The notes: a model not told the origin generated them from the letters alone. A stretch of 64,000 nt of DNA from Nemertoderma westbladi (GCA_032718475.1 JAUCBJ010007955.1:1-64000), one strand, 5' to 3'. Positions 10,521 through 20,810 are shown, numbered from the stretch's first letter. Numbers and translations: made by a program.

Positions 10521-12839
10521 AAAATTATCCTCCGTTTAAATATTGTTTACATTTCGTTACAGTATTAGTTTACTTAATAATAAAGTAGGTATTTTGAATA
10601 TATTGTAATTTATTGTATAATATATTTTATATCAATTATATATTTGTAAATTCTAATTTAACTTCTCTAATTTAAATATCAATAAATAATAAATTATAAT
10701 AAATAAAATTAATAATAAATAATATCAAAAAATGAATAATAATGCTGAATTTAAAATGTTTTGTGACATTCAAAAGTCGGACTCCGCTAGCAGAGGCCAG
10801 AATTCCGGTGTCACTGCCTGTACTAGGTATCGCCTTGTTACTAGGCCATCATGAGCACCAGCAGCTGGTGTTTCTATCATTGAGTCTATGGCAATTTTCA
10901 TGTTTTGGGGCTATTTTTTCAAAATAAAAAAGACACTTAATAATTTTTTTCGAAGCAATTTTTTCCACATCCTGGGGTTGAGCTGCGTCGATTGATTTAA
11001 CTTTCATTGACGGACGAGCTATAGCTTCGCAGGAGTTCACCTGATACACATACAGTACATACATAGATAGATAGCTAGATAGTGAATACTTTTCAGTATG
11101 AAGTCCTAACGATCTTCAAATCAATTGCTAATAGTGTAAGAAAAGTTGTTGTTTCCATAATCCCCAGTTTCTAATATATCTAATAGCACGAAAGTACTAC
11201 TACGACGACAACGACAACTAAACTCCAAGTTGCTAATTTGGCAATTCATTCACTGGTACACTCACACTGGTACACTGGTACACTCACAAACTAAAAAATC
11301 ATTCAGCTGGTACACTCACAAACTAAAAAATCATTCACTGGTACACTCACAAACTAATAAATCATTCAGCTGACCTGCCATTCGCAGTAAACCAATTGCG
11401 AAAATGTAGTATTGGCTGGAAATCAGTAAGTCAGTTAGTCAGCCACGAGTCGGTTCCTAATAACGGATATACTGGTAACTAAAATTATAATTATTTAGTC
11501 AAGCTGGAAACCAAACTATTGCTAAGTAGAATTGTTTGGTATAAGTTGTGTGGTTTAACGGATCACATTGCTAATCAAAGGTCAACATTATTGAATTGGA
11601 AACCGATTGCTTATTAGAGTTGAAACAAAAAAAATTTATAGGTAGTGTAATATATAATGACTAAATACATAATTAACCATATAGTGTAAAATTCAATAGA
11701 ACAAGTTGCAGCTTCATTTTTGGGAGTAATTAGTTGTTATTTGCTTTGATTTTCCCAGGAAGAGGGATGAATTTTGATTAAGTCCGTCCTACTTTTATTT
11801 TTGTAATATCCTGTGTCATACAGTATTAACTAATTGAATACTGTGTTGACCTTCTAGTAGCACCACTAATACATTGTAAAAATGTTTAAAATGATATCAA
11901 AATATTAATTATTACTTTGCTTTCCAATTTGCTCTTGATTTTAATTATCTGTCACTCTTCATAAATTCCCCACTCCCTCAACGGTTGGAAGGACCACTCT
12001 GAGAATCGCGTAAAGAATGACAGTAAATAACTTTGTGATACATCGTGTGTCTGAGTCAGTACTCACAGATATCCCCATAGGTGACTTCATTGCAAGGCTA
12101 ATGCAAAGAGCATCACGAACAATCGTATCAGTGAATTAGATGGCGTCCCCACCCCCCCCCTTGTGGTATTTAAAATTCATGAATGTTTTGAGCTCATTCA
12201 CCCCATTATTGTGGATAATTCTAAATTAGGAAAGCACTAGTAAAACAGTAGGAAAAACAAAGAGAAAATAGAAAAACAATAGGAAAACATATTGAAAACA
12301 CTGTAAAACACCCGGAAAAAAATATTGATTAGAAAAAAATTTTACACATGTACTACTCTGAATCGGCAATCCTAAATGTACTCCTCGCACAGCACACCTT
12401 AAGTTATCACAGTAAACATAGGGAAAACCCTTTCTTCACACTCCACAAAAAAAGTGAAAAAAATGATCAGCATTAAATTTTACCTATATGCTGCTAAAAA
12501 TAAATTGAAAGAGTATAATACTACGTAGAAAGCATTGTCGCTGGGCAACCATGGAACAATAACCAATCCGCACGCAGTTCAGCTCTATCCTTGTTTTGCT
12601 GTTCAGCTGGTAGAGGCACATTTATCAGTATTGCTGTATTCTGGTAGATCACTGAACGATGGTTCTACAACATTTGTGTCCACTGCTGATGGTGACTGAG
12701 ATCAATTCCAAGTCCTTTGGAGCGTCATTCAGGGTGACACACGTTCTACCATTCGTGTTCATTACCGTGGTTGAATATGTTCTACACATTTCCTTAGACC
12801 ATCTTAATAAAGATGAAGTGATGGTACGCCCCTACTAGC
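10521..12839. other. AT-rich intronic spacer with dispersed repeat copy
   Basis: No gene recognised. It contains one copy of a ~280 bp dispersed repeat (10,837-11,117; see separate entry), a tagatagatagc microsatellite near 11,065 and a short tandem repeat of ACACTCACAAACTAAAAAAT near 11,260-11,370. Confidence 0.5.
10837..11117 (+). repeat. Dispersed repeat, copy 1
   Basis: The sequence from TTACTAGGCC to AACGATCTTCAAA recurs at 48,566-48,832 in the same orientation at about 85-90% identity with small indels. Shared blocks include CAGCAGCTGGTGTTTCTATC and AACTTTCATTGAC. Lacking coding motifs, it is probably a short non-autonomous element; the ends are not certain. Confidence 0.6.
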
Positions 12840-13405
12840 TCAAGAAGTAGGCCTAGTCTTCTTCCTTCTTCATACTTATTAAGAAGAGGATTTGAAGTAG
12901 AGGAAATCCAGCCAAGTACCTTACAAATCTAGACTTGTATTCAGGAGTACTGCCAGAATCACTAGACGGCGCCCTAATACTCCTCTCCGCGTTGGAACAG
13001 GCTGCTTCTAGTGTTGGTCTCTTTGAAAAGAACACCTTGAAGATAACATTTTTGAAAGTTAAATTTTACAGTCCCCAGGAAATGTTTGATCGTGTGAGCA
13101 TATGCTCCAGGGTTGGCTTGCTTGAGCTTGTGGATGACTTCTGCTACTTGGGATCATTGATCCGGTAAACATTCGGATGGACATCATTGAATAGTCTGTC
13201 CAGGATTTGGAAGTCCCATATGAAGTCTAAAGGTGAAATTATTTAGCGCATCAGTAAATCCAGTACTCTCATATGGAGGTCCATGCTGGGCTCTAACTGC
13301 TGAGGACACCAAATCTCTGGATGGCACATTCACAAGAATCCTATATCAGGTTCACTGTGTCAAGTACAATCTCAGACACTATACAACCTTGGACGTATTT
13401 CTTTA
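12840..13405 (+). pseudogene. Diverged RTE-like LINE fragment
   Basis: The plus-strand frame at 12,935-13,168 encodes ILLSALEQAASSVGLF and then VDDFCYLGSLI, matching the RT thumb region of RTE-type LINEs (A...L..VE.AA..VGL..N..KT..M, then VDDFxYLGS). Downstream fragments encode LSYGGPCWALTAED and LDGTFTRIL, matching GGETWTLT and DGCYTRLLR of the intact element. It is broken by frameshifts and is the same general family as the fragment at 290-575. Confidence 0.6.
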
Positions 13406-13406
13406 G

Positions 13407-13455
13407 CCCCCCCCCCCCCCCACCCCCTTTCTTGGGGGGCGGGGGGGGGGGGGGG
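13407..13455. repeat. Adjacent poly-C and poly-G tracts
   Basis: A C-rich run of about 20 nt (one A) is followed by TTTCTT and then a G-rich run of about 22 nt (one C). The arrangement is a C-stretch/G-stretch inverted repeat that could form a long G:C hairpin or quadruplex/i-motif. Confidence 0.75.
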
Positions 13456-13621
13456 AAGCTTTTATTTTAGTGTAGTAGAATCACTAGCTAGATTAGTCAA
13501 TAATGCAAAATAAAGTAAATAGTGCAAGGGCTGCAGAAATTTTATAATTTATTTTAATTTCAAATTGATAGAATCAGTTTTTGAGAGAAAGGAACGCTGA
13601 GAATGGATAAATTAGCAAATA

Positions 13622-13634
13622 TAAAGCTATTGGT
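13622..13634 (+). repeat. LINE target-site duplication, left copy
   Basis: TAAAGCTATTGGT here is repeated exactly at 17,163-17,175, flanking the LINE. A 13-bp duplication is typical of target-primed insertion. Confidence 0.75.
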
Positions 13635-16600
13635 TAGGTCAGGTCAGGTCCCCAGATCCTGCTACCACTATGGCAGTAATGTGGTACTACCTGTAGCTGT
13701 CAGCCCAGTAGGGCTGTGCATAGCCTATTCATTATTTAGTTGATCAAGAGTGGGTTGGTTCAGCCCCGTCAACTAAATAAGTCACTGAGGGCTATAGCGC
13801 CTAGGGCACCATTGAAGGTAAAGGCTTGATACGCATCTGCATTAGAGATGATACACGCCCCGCCCTGTCTATACTGGATGCTCCTCTACCAGTGTTAGGT
13901 AACCTAACCCAGGAGGCACACTTGGTTCAGGGTGTAACAAATGGACCCCTACAGTCGGCAGCAGGGCTGTAGGCCATGGATAGGCGGAAGGTAATCAACC
14001 AACGGCTAGACATGCTGACAAGGTCGGCGGAAGGTAATCAACCAACGGCGACCTACTGCGAAGACGCTTGTAGGAGTTGCGACCACAAGCGGTTTACCCC
14101 CGCAACTGAAAGATATGAGTATGAGAACCCTCCAGGAGAAATACCGGCTCGGTCGTCGCCCGGGTCAACAAGGACCGCGTCCCTCAGTGGTACACCAGGC
14201 TGGGGTCGATAAATTGGCTACTGGAATAGAAGACAGAGAAGAAAGGAGAACCAACCTGTTGAAATGTAAAAAGACACTAAAGATTGCTACAATGAACGCA
14301 CGCACGCTGAAAGCACAGAGCAAACAGGGTGACATGGTCGCTCTGGCAATGGAATATAACATCGACATCATCTGCATCCAAGAACATCGGATTTGTCATG
14401 AAGACACTGCCATGAAGTACAATGACATTGGAAATGGATGGACGTTAGTAACAAGCTCAGCAGTAAGAAACTCGGCCAATGCATCAATTGGTGGAGTAGG
14501 AATTCTGCTAAGCCCATTTGCACTTAAGACCCTAAACAACATCGAATCTATAAATTCCAGGGTTATGATCGCAACATTTGATGGGAATCCCAAGACAACA
14601 GTTATATGTTGCTACAGTCCAACCAATGCATCAGAGCCAGAACAAGCAGTCAAGTTTTATGAAGAACTGACTGGACTTATTAAGGACATCCCGAAACACA
14701 ATGTTAAAGTCATTGCTGGTGACCTGAATGCGCAAATTGGCCCAGAAGACATCAAGGGTTACACCTATAACACCAGTTCTAACAGAAATGGGTACTTACT
14801 CTTAGACCTAATGGAAGAATGTGAATTGATACCAACAAACAACACATTCGAAAAGAGTAAGGGGAAGCTATGGACCTTTCAATACCCTAATGGAACCAAA
14901 GCACAACTGGATTACATCCTTATAAACAAAAAGTGGAGAAATAGCATGATCAACTGCGAGGCATACAGCTCGTTCAACCTAATTGGTTCGGACCACAGAA
15001 TTGTGACTGCAGAGATCAGACTCAGTTTGAGAGCCAGCAAACCCAGGACAAGCAAGCAAATCAACTATGACTGGGAGAAACTCAGAACTGACAATGCTGT
15101 AAAGGATGCTTATACAGTAGAAGTTCAAAACCGCTTTGAAGCACTTCAGTCAATGGATGAAGACCAATCCACCGATTCAATATACCAGAATATAATAACA
15201 GCCCACAAGGAATCAGCTAAGAGGCATATCCCCCAGAAACCTAAACGAAAACAGTATGTGCCATGGCAAAACTCTGAGGTTACTTGTAAGAGAGAAGATC
15301 TTAAGATAGCCTACAAAGTTAAAACCGAACAACCAACAACCGAAAACATTAACAAGGTTGAGAAAGCTAAGGACGATCTTAAATTGGCCTACAACATCAG
15401 CCAGGAAAAGTACATACAGGATAAAACTGAAGCAATTACAACTGCTCACATACAGCAACAATCAAGACTTACCTGGCAAACTGTAAATGAGGTATCTGGT
15501 CGGAAAAGTTGTGCAAAGGGGCGCCTCAAAGCCGATAGTCCTGAAGAACGTGTTGGGAAGTGGAAAAATCACTTCAGCAACTTGCTTGGGCAGCCACCAA
15601 ACATCGAGGTCAGCCCTACAAGGAAAATATATGACAAGACACTACCTATAGAAACAGGGGACTTCACACCTGCCGAACTCCAAAGAAGCATTAAAAGCAT
15701 GTCCAATAATAAAGCGAGTGGATTAGATGAAATCCCAGCGGAGGTATGGAAAACCGGAGTGCTAAATAGACCATTATTGAATGTTTGCAACCGGATGTTA
15801 AAAGGGGAAAAGCCACCACCAATTTGGACTAAAGGTCAACTAAAGCCTCTCCCCAAGAAAGGAGACCTCGGCATACCAACAAACTATCGTGGGATCTGTC
15901 TGCTTGTGGTAGCTGCCAAAATATACAATAAAATGATTCTATATAGGATTAGGCCTCACATAGAGAAACTACTGCGTAAGAGCCAAAACGGATTTCGACC
16001 AAGTAGATCAACAATAGCTCAGATACTTGCACTGCGGAGACTGATTGAACGAATTAAGTCAAAGAATCTCCCCGCAGTCATGACTTTTGTGGACTTCAAG
16101 AAGGCATTCGACTCCATCCATAGAGGTAAAATGCTTGAAATCCTAAGAGCTTATGGAATACCAGAAGTAATTGTTGCTGGCATTGGATTGCTATATTGTG
16201 ACACAGAAGCGCAGGTACTCTCACCAGATGGTGAAACTGAGTTTTTCTCAATCCTGGCTGGCGTACTGCAAGGTGACACATTAGCACCATTACTATTTGT
16301 AATTGTGCTGGATTACGCAATGAGGACGGCCACAAAGGGTGAAGATCTGGGATTCACACTTCAAGAAAGCAGAAGTAGTAGATATCCGGCAACTACAGTC
16401 ACAGACACCGACTTTGCGGATGACATCGCCCTGCTCTCTAATACGCTAGCAGATGCACAGCTTCTACTAAATAAAGTGGAGAGGGCTGCTAAGGAGGTTG
16501 GATTGCATATAAATGCTACCAAGACCGAATTCATGACCTTTAATGTTGATGGAAACTTGACAACCATTGATAATAATCAACTAAGGCAGGTCGATGACTT

Positions 16601-17162
16601 CCAGTACCTTGGATCATGGATAGAGAGTAGCAAAAAGGACATAGAAGTTAGGAAAGCAAAGGCTTGGGTAGCTCTATCAAAAATGGATACCATCTGGAAA
16701 TCAGATCTCTCCAGGCACCTGAAGACCAAGTTCTTTCGAGCCACAGTGGAAAGTGTATTTTTATACGGGGGTGAGACCTGGACACTGACTAAATCACTTG
16801 AACAACGAATTGATGGTTGCTACACAAGACTACTAAGGGCAGCCCTAAACATCAGCTGGAGACAACACATGACAAACGCCGAGCTTTATGGTACAATACC
16901 ACCTGTATCAACCACCCTCCGTGAACGCAGATTAAGATTCAGTGGGCACTGCTGGCGAAGTAAAGACGAGGTCATACCAGATCTACTTCTCTGGCAACCA
17001 ACTCATGGAAAGCGTAGTCGTGGACGACCTGCCATAACATATATAGATCAACTTGAAAGGGATACTGAACTTGGGAGAAACGAAATTGCGACAACTATGG
17101 AGAATCGGGAAGCCTGGAAGGATCTCATTTCCACTGTCCGAGTTCGCTCGACCAAGTAGTAG
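13635..17162 (+). mobile_element. Full-length RTE-like non-LTR retrotransposon
   Basis: The 3.5 kb element is bounded by a 13-bp direct repeat (13,622-13,634 and 17,163-17,175). It has a ~480 bp 5' region, one long ORF encoding endonuclease plus reverse transcriptase, and almost no 3' UTR, ending in a short TAG repeat instead of poly-A. This compact plan with a microsatellite-type tail fits RTE-clade elements. A second, truncated copy lies at 58,725-60,656. The 5' region contains a 43-bp tandem duplication (GGAAGGTAATCAACCAACGG at about 13,987 and 14,030). Confidence 0.8.
14115..17159 (+). CDS. LINE endonuclease-reverse transcriptase
   Basis: The 1014-residue ORF is uninterrupted. About residues 55-300 form an exonuclease-endonuclease-phosphatase (APE-type) domain: IATMNARTL, ICIQEHRI with the catalytic Glu, IAGDLNAQIG with D and N, and GSDHRIV with the terminal D-H pair. 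The RT domain spans roughly 535-850: NKASGLDEIPAEVW, LPKKGD, NYRGICL, NGFRPSRST, FVDFKKAFDSI (first catalytic Asp), GVLQGDTLAPLLF and TDFADDIALLS (FADD catalytic pair). The C-terminal part has RRLRFSGHCWR and GKRSRGRPAITY, found at the end of many RTE/Proto-type proteins. All key residues are present, so the copy may be active. The start at 14,115 is the first in-frame ATG; a small overlapping frame at 13,976-14,212 has no known domain. Confidence 0.88.
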   Translation: MSMRTLQEKYRLGRRPGQQGPRPSVVHQAGVDKLATGIEDREERRTNLLKCKKTLKIATMNARTLKAQSKQGDMVALAMEYNIDIICIQEHRICHEDTAMKYNDIGNGWTLVTSSAVRNSANASIGGVGILLSPFALKTLNNIESINSRVMIATFDGNPKTTVICCYSPTNASEPEQAVKFYEELTGLIKDIPKHNVKVIAGDLNAQIGPEDIKGYTYNTSSNRNGYLLLDLMEECELIPTNNTFEKSKGKLWTFQYPNGTKAQLDYILINKKWRNSMINCEAYSSFNLIGSDHRIVTAEIRLSLRASKPRTSKQINYDWEKLRTDNAVKDAYTVEVQNRFEALQSMDEDQSTDSIYQNIITAHKESAKRHIPQKPKRKQYVPWQNSEVTCKREDLKIAYKVKTEQPTTENINKVEKAKDDLKLAYNISQEKYIQDKTEAITTAHIQQQSRLTWQTVNEVSGRKSCAKGRLKADSPEERVGKWKNHFSNLLGQPPNIEVSPTRKIYDKTLPIETGDFTPAELQRSIKSMSNNKASGLDEIPAEVWKTGVLNRPLLNVCNRMLKGEKPPPIWTKGQLKPLPKKGDLGIPTNYRGICLLVVAAKIYNKMILYRIRPHIEKLLRKSQNGFRPSRSTIAQILALRRLIERIKSKNLPAVMTFVDFKKAFDSIHRGKMLEILRAYGIPEVIVAGIGLLYCDTEAQVLSPDGETEFFSILAGVLQGDTLAPLLFVIVLDYAMRTATKGEDLGFTLQESRSSRYPATTVTDTDFADDIALLSNTLADAQLLLNKVERAAKEVGLHINATKTEFMTFNVDGNLTTIDNNQLRQVDDFQYLGSWIESSKKDIEVRKAKAWVALSKMDTIWKSDLSRHLKTKFFRATVESVFLYGGETWTLTKSLEQRIDGCYTRLLRAALNISWRQHMTNAELYGTIPPVSTTLRERRLRFSGHCWRSKDEVIPDLLLWQPTHGKRSRGRPAITYIDQLERDTELGRNEIATTMENREAWKDLISTVRVRSTK

Positions 17163-17175
17163 TAAAGCTATTGGT

Positions 17176-17493
17176 AATTCAAAATAATGTTGGTTTCATT
17201 CAATTACTTTACTATTTTCGGGAAATTATCTGGGGAGACGATCAATATAGAAACCTAGCTTCCAATAGATAGAAGATCATTTAATTTAATCTCCAATAAA
17301 AATAAGAATAAAAATAACAGAATATAATTATATGTGGATAAGTTCATATAATAAGTTCAACTTTAAATAAGTTGATTATTTCAAACAAATATACCAAAAC
17401 ACCAAAAATATATGTGGGGGTGGAAAGTCCTGGACGAAAAGTCCGAACGTAAAGTCCGGGGCAAATATTACAAAAGTCCGTACCTATCCCATA
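17176..17493. other. Spacer between LINE and minisatellite
   Basis: AT-rich DNA without coding motifs. Near 17,420-17,460 the motif AAAGTCC(G) is repeated four times at 11-16 bp spacing. Confidence 0.5.
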
Positions 17494-18100
17494 CCTTTCA
17501 TATTAACTTATACATTTCAGATTAACTTGATACATTTCAGATTAACTTGATACATTTCAGATTAACTTGATACATTTCAGATTAAGTTGATACATTTCTG
17601 ATTAACTTGATACATTTCAGATTAACTTGATACCTTTCAGATTAACTTGATACATTTCAGATTAACTTGATAAATTTCAGATTAACTTGATATATTTCAG
17701 ATTAAGTTGATACATTTCAGATTAACTTGATACATTTCAGATTAACTTGATACATTTCAGATTAACTTGATAAATTTCAGATTAACTTGATACAATTCAG
17801 ATTAACTTGATACTTAGCAGATTAACTTGATACTTGGCAGATTAACTTGATACTTGGCAGATTAACTTGATACTTGGCAGATTAACTTGATACATTTCAG
17901 ATTAACTTGATACATTTCAGATTAACTTGATACATTTCAGATTAACTTGATACATTTCAGATTAACTTGATACATTTCAGATTAACTTGATACACTTCAG
18001 ATTAACTTGATACTTGGCAGATTAACTTGATACCTTTCAGATTAACTTGATACATTTCAGATTAACTTGATAAATTTCTGATTAACTTGATATATTTCAG
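17494..18100 (+). repeat. 20-bp minisatellite, left part (about 31 units)
   Basis: Head-to-tail units of ATTAACTTGATACATTTCAG, exactly 20 bp, with point variants (TACTTGGCAG, TAAATTTCAG, ATTAAGTT). The array is interrupted at 18,100 by the LTR element and resumes at 36,718. Each unit holds TTAAC, which fits a branch-point consensus (yUnAy), and TTTCAG, a 3' splice-site-like end, in the order of a real acceptor. Confidence 0.9.
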
Positions 18101-18226
18101 TATAGAATTATATTCTCTAAATGCCGTGGATTTTCAAAATTTTATTTTATTCGAATTAACTTTGTAAAAGATTGCTTTGAATCCTCATTTGTATTTGTTA
18201 TATCTATTGTACGCCTATCGGTCAAG

Positions 18227-18314
18227 TGGTTCAGTAGCTCAGTCGGTAGAGCGTTGGAAATTATATGTGTAGTAGGTATTGAGTTCGAATCCTAGTAAGT
18301 GCGAATTATTTTTT
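18227..18314 (+). ncRNA. tRNA-like Pol III cassette in the 5' LTR
   Basis: TAGCTCAGTCGG at 18,235-18,246 is a perfect A box within a GCTC...GAGC D-arm, and AGTTCGAATCC at 18,282-18,292 fits the B box with a T-loop TTCGAAT. T6 at 18,309-18,314 is a Pol III terminator. The acceptor stem does not pair and the T-stem has a mismatch, so it is not a functional tRNA by inspection but has all the parts of an internal Pol III promoter unit of about 80-90 nt. An identical copy is at 34,943-35,030 in the 3' LTR. Confidence 0.65.
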
Positions 18315-18371
18315 GTACAGAATTTCAACTCATTTAAATTAACCGCTACAAATTAATTGCATTTGTCTGTA

Positions 18372-18436
18372 CCAATGAGACTGTAGTTATTTGATTGTAA
18401 CCAATGTCGTGCAAGTTATATATTAGCTGGACCAAT
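18372..18436 (+). promoter_or_regulatory. Three CCAAT boxes upstream of LTR TATA box
   Basis: CCAAT occurs at 18,372, 18,401 and 18,432, spaced about 30 bp apart, on the sense strand and 75-140 bp upstream of the TATA box. Regular spacing suggests a real upstream promoter array. Confidence 0.5.
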
Positions 18437-18470
18437 AGCTATCTTTAAAACCCTGTTAGAACCTATAGAA

Positions 18471-18492
18471 CAATCGAGAATTTTCTCGATTG
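18471..18492. promoter_or_regulatory. 22-nt palindrome with GAAnnTTC core
   Basis: CAATCGAGAA and TTCTCGATTG form a perfect 10-bp inverted repeat with a 2-nt centre. The core GAAttTTC has the form of a paired heat-shock-factor half-site. It lies 18 bp upstream of the TATA box, so it is a likely activator site; the factor is inference. Confidence 0.5.
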
Positions 18493-18510
18493 ATTGCGGC
18501 ACAAATTTAG

Positions 18511-18540
18511 TATATAAAGGTGCGATTTGTTCATTAGTTA
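18511..18540 (+). promoter_or_regulatory. LTR Pol II core promoter
   Basis: TATATAAA at 18,511-18,518 is followed at 18,531 by TCATTAG, similar to a metazoan initiator, although slightly closer than the usual 25-30 bp. Together with the upstream CCAAT boxes this marks the probable transcription start of the genomic RNA. Confidence 0.55.
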
Positions 18541-18637
18541 TTCACAATCTTATACTTCTCAGATTATCTTATCTTAGCAATATTCTGTCGTGCTTAGTTT
18601 ATTTCAGATTACATTGTATTATAATTATATCTTCTGT

Positions 18638-18643
18638 AATAAA
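18638..18643 (+). terminator. Poly-A signal in LTR
   Basis: AATAAA within tctgtaataaagtc, about 100 bp downstream of the predicted start. In the 3' LTR the same site (35,354-35,359) would end the genomic RNA, giving an R region of about 110-130 nt. Confidence 0.5.
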
Positions 18644-20001
18644 GTCAGAATTATCGCTAATCTGCTTTTTTCTATCTGTTTTACCATGATTCACTACGGT
18701 GAACAAAGTTAAGGACAGGATGGCCGGCTAGAAGATCGGGCCGCAGCAATGAACAGGAACATCACAGGAATGTAGACGAGAGACAACCCGCAATACCATC
18801 TTGAGTTGTTCGCCCATTGCCTGAAAGGTTAGACAGCGTTCGACATCTCGCTACCTAAGCGTAAGACCAAAAGATCAAAGGTAGAAGTAGTGGCACGCTG
18901 TGAGCCTAAAATTACATCTTAGGGACTGTACTGTCTTGATTCAGGAAAACCCACAGTAGACCTTCATATTCCTACAGGTAGAGGGAAAGAGCAGGCAGAT
19001 ACTAGTACGCAGATAGGACGTAGGCACACCGGTACGAAGCATACAAATTGGTAGGGTGCAGCAAACTGTACGCCTAACTCTTGCTAAGTGCAGGTGTGTG
19101 TGCGACTATTTGTAGTACGACAGTGTCCATTGCATTAGGACTTGTAGGCTAGGGGGGTTGCTGTGTTTTCACCTGAATTGGGATTGTACCGTTCAGGCGG
19201 TAGGGCAGTTTACAGCTAGGCGCAAATAAATTGAGGCTATTAGGGATACTAACATCTACCGTGTCCCCGCCAACGCCCTAATAGGAAGTTACCCGGACTA
19301 CCTGGGTGACTAAAATTCTAGATAGGAGCCAGGATAACTATTAGTAACTGTACGCCTACAGTAGTAAACTAACACATCTCTTCTCAGTATTAGGGACCTG
19401 GTACCTAAAAATTGCCGAATTCTGGGCGTAGCATTAACCTTATGCCTGAATTTGAGTCCTGGAAATACGCAAGAGGGGAAGGAACCTTGCTATTCGTGAG
19501 TATTGGACCTACAAGTTACAAAATTATAATATTCGTAAAATGCACACCGTACCCAGTAATTATATATGTGAAGGAGCAAAACTGTTTTTGACCGTTCAGA
19601 ATTAACACACGCGCGTTAGAAATTATTTACACCTCAAAATATATAAAATTAACTTTTGTCCGTACTGTGCTTTGCCCGCTAGTTAGACATCTCCAAATCT
19701 CTGCCTGTACCTAGCTAGCGTCTCTTCGCCCAAACCATATAAATCACACCGCGGCAAAGTGTACGAGCCCCTTAGTCCGTCAGTGAGTCAGCCTGATTTT
19801 AGGATTCGCTGCGCGGGATTTTGTTTTATCGAAGTTTGTCTGCTCGTAGACTGTTTTCTGCCTCACCGGTTATAAGAGATCAATACTGCAATATATTCGC
19901 TTACTTAGAGTTTACTGTTTTGGTGAGAAGGTCGGATTTATGATTTGATTCACAAACTTTACAGTAGGATATTGCAGGTATTGTTACCGTCTCTTCATAT
20001 A

Positions 20002-20810
20002 GTAGGAATATGTTTTACTGAACTACGGTACGGTAGGACTAAAGTTATTTGAAAATTTTGTATTTTGAGGTAAAAATTTATATTTGATTAGCTAAGTGCT
20101 AATTTTTTGAAATAAAATTTGATTTGAACCGCGTGTAATATATTTTTGGAATTGAATACCGGTGTTTAAAAGGGTTTAAATACCATATTGTACCGGTACA
20201 AAATTTTTCGTAAAGTAAAACCTAACTCTTTTGTTTTTCAGGATTCAGAACTCATTTCTAGACTGTAACGGGAGCAAGACCGTGTTTAGCAAGTTTGGGA
20301 GATAGATAACTCAACAACTTTGGTTGGGAAAATCGCGCTTCGTCCGCAACGCTGGAAACGGAAAGGTTCACGTTCGGTTTGTATCTGGGAATCTGTTTTT
20401 CTGGAGAATTATTGGAGTGGGTGAGTTCGAAAAGTTGCATAAATAAGTTAGGCATTACCGTATTAGTTAAAATTATTGTGGGTTCCACTGTCTCAAGTAT
20501 TTATGCATTCCGTATGATTTCTTTGTTCATTGCTGAATTAGTCCGTATTATTGTATTTAATTTACCTTTTGATAACGCATATCGTTATCCGATTTATTTG
20601 TTATAAAATTGGCCGCTAGGCTAATTTTATTATATACTTATTCCGTGACATTTATTTGCTGTAAAATTGGCCGTTTAGGCTAATTTTATCCATCTGCTAT
20701 AAAATCGGCCGGTAGGCTAATTTTATATGACTGTAATTAGTACCGTTTAGATATAAATTCGGTAAACTCGATACTTTGACACTCACTCTACTTGACTTAC
20801 AACTACCGAA
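20002..20810 (+). other. 5' leader of the BEL/Pao element
   Basis: The leader starts GTAGGAATATG directly after the LTR. There is no TGG-initiated stretch that would pair with the 3' end of a tRNA, so a normal primer-binding site is not evident. TTTTGTTTTTCAG ending at 20,241 looks like a strong 3' splice site, suggesting part of the leader may be removed. Three hairpins follow at 20,603-20,726. Kozak context of the Gag-Pol start is good (cgaaATGa). Confidence 0.6.
20603..20726 (+). promoter_or_regulatory. Three tandem stem-loops in the leader
   Basis: Copies at 20,603-20,630, 20,662-20,689 and 20,699-20,726 share the form TAAAATtGGCC, a 4-6 nt loop, then GGCTAATTTTA. Each is an 11-bp stem with one G-U or mismatched pair. 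They sit 85-200 nt upstream of the Gag-Pol start, a position where retroelements carry packaging/dimerisation or translation signals. Function is inferred from position and repetition only. Confidence 0.6.

Larger units (their letters stand above)
18101..20001 (+). repeat. 5' LTR (1901 bp)
   Basis: It matches 34,817-36,717 over its full length with no length difference and about six substitutions by eye. It starts TATAGAA and ends TTCATATA, a short imperfect inverted terminus instead of the usual TG...CA. It carries a tRNA-like segment (18,227-18,314), three CCAAT boxes, a 22-nt palindrome, a TATA box and a poly-A signal. With AATAAA at 18,638 the presumed U5 would be about 1.3 kb, which is long. 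Confidence 0.92.

Noticed and set aside
18227-18314. A functional tRNA gene in the LTR
   Set aside because: A and B boxes are good but the acceptor stem does not pair and the anticodon arm is poor, so it is called tRNA-like only.
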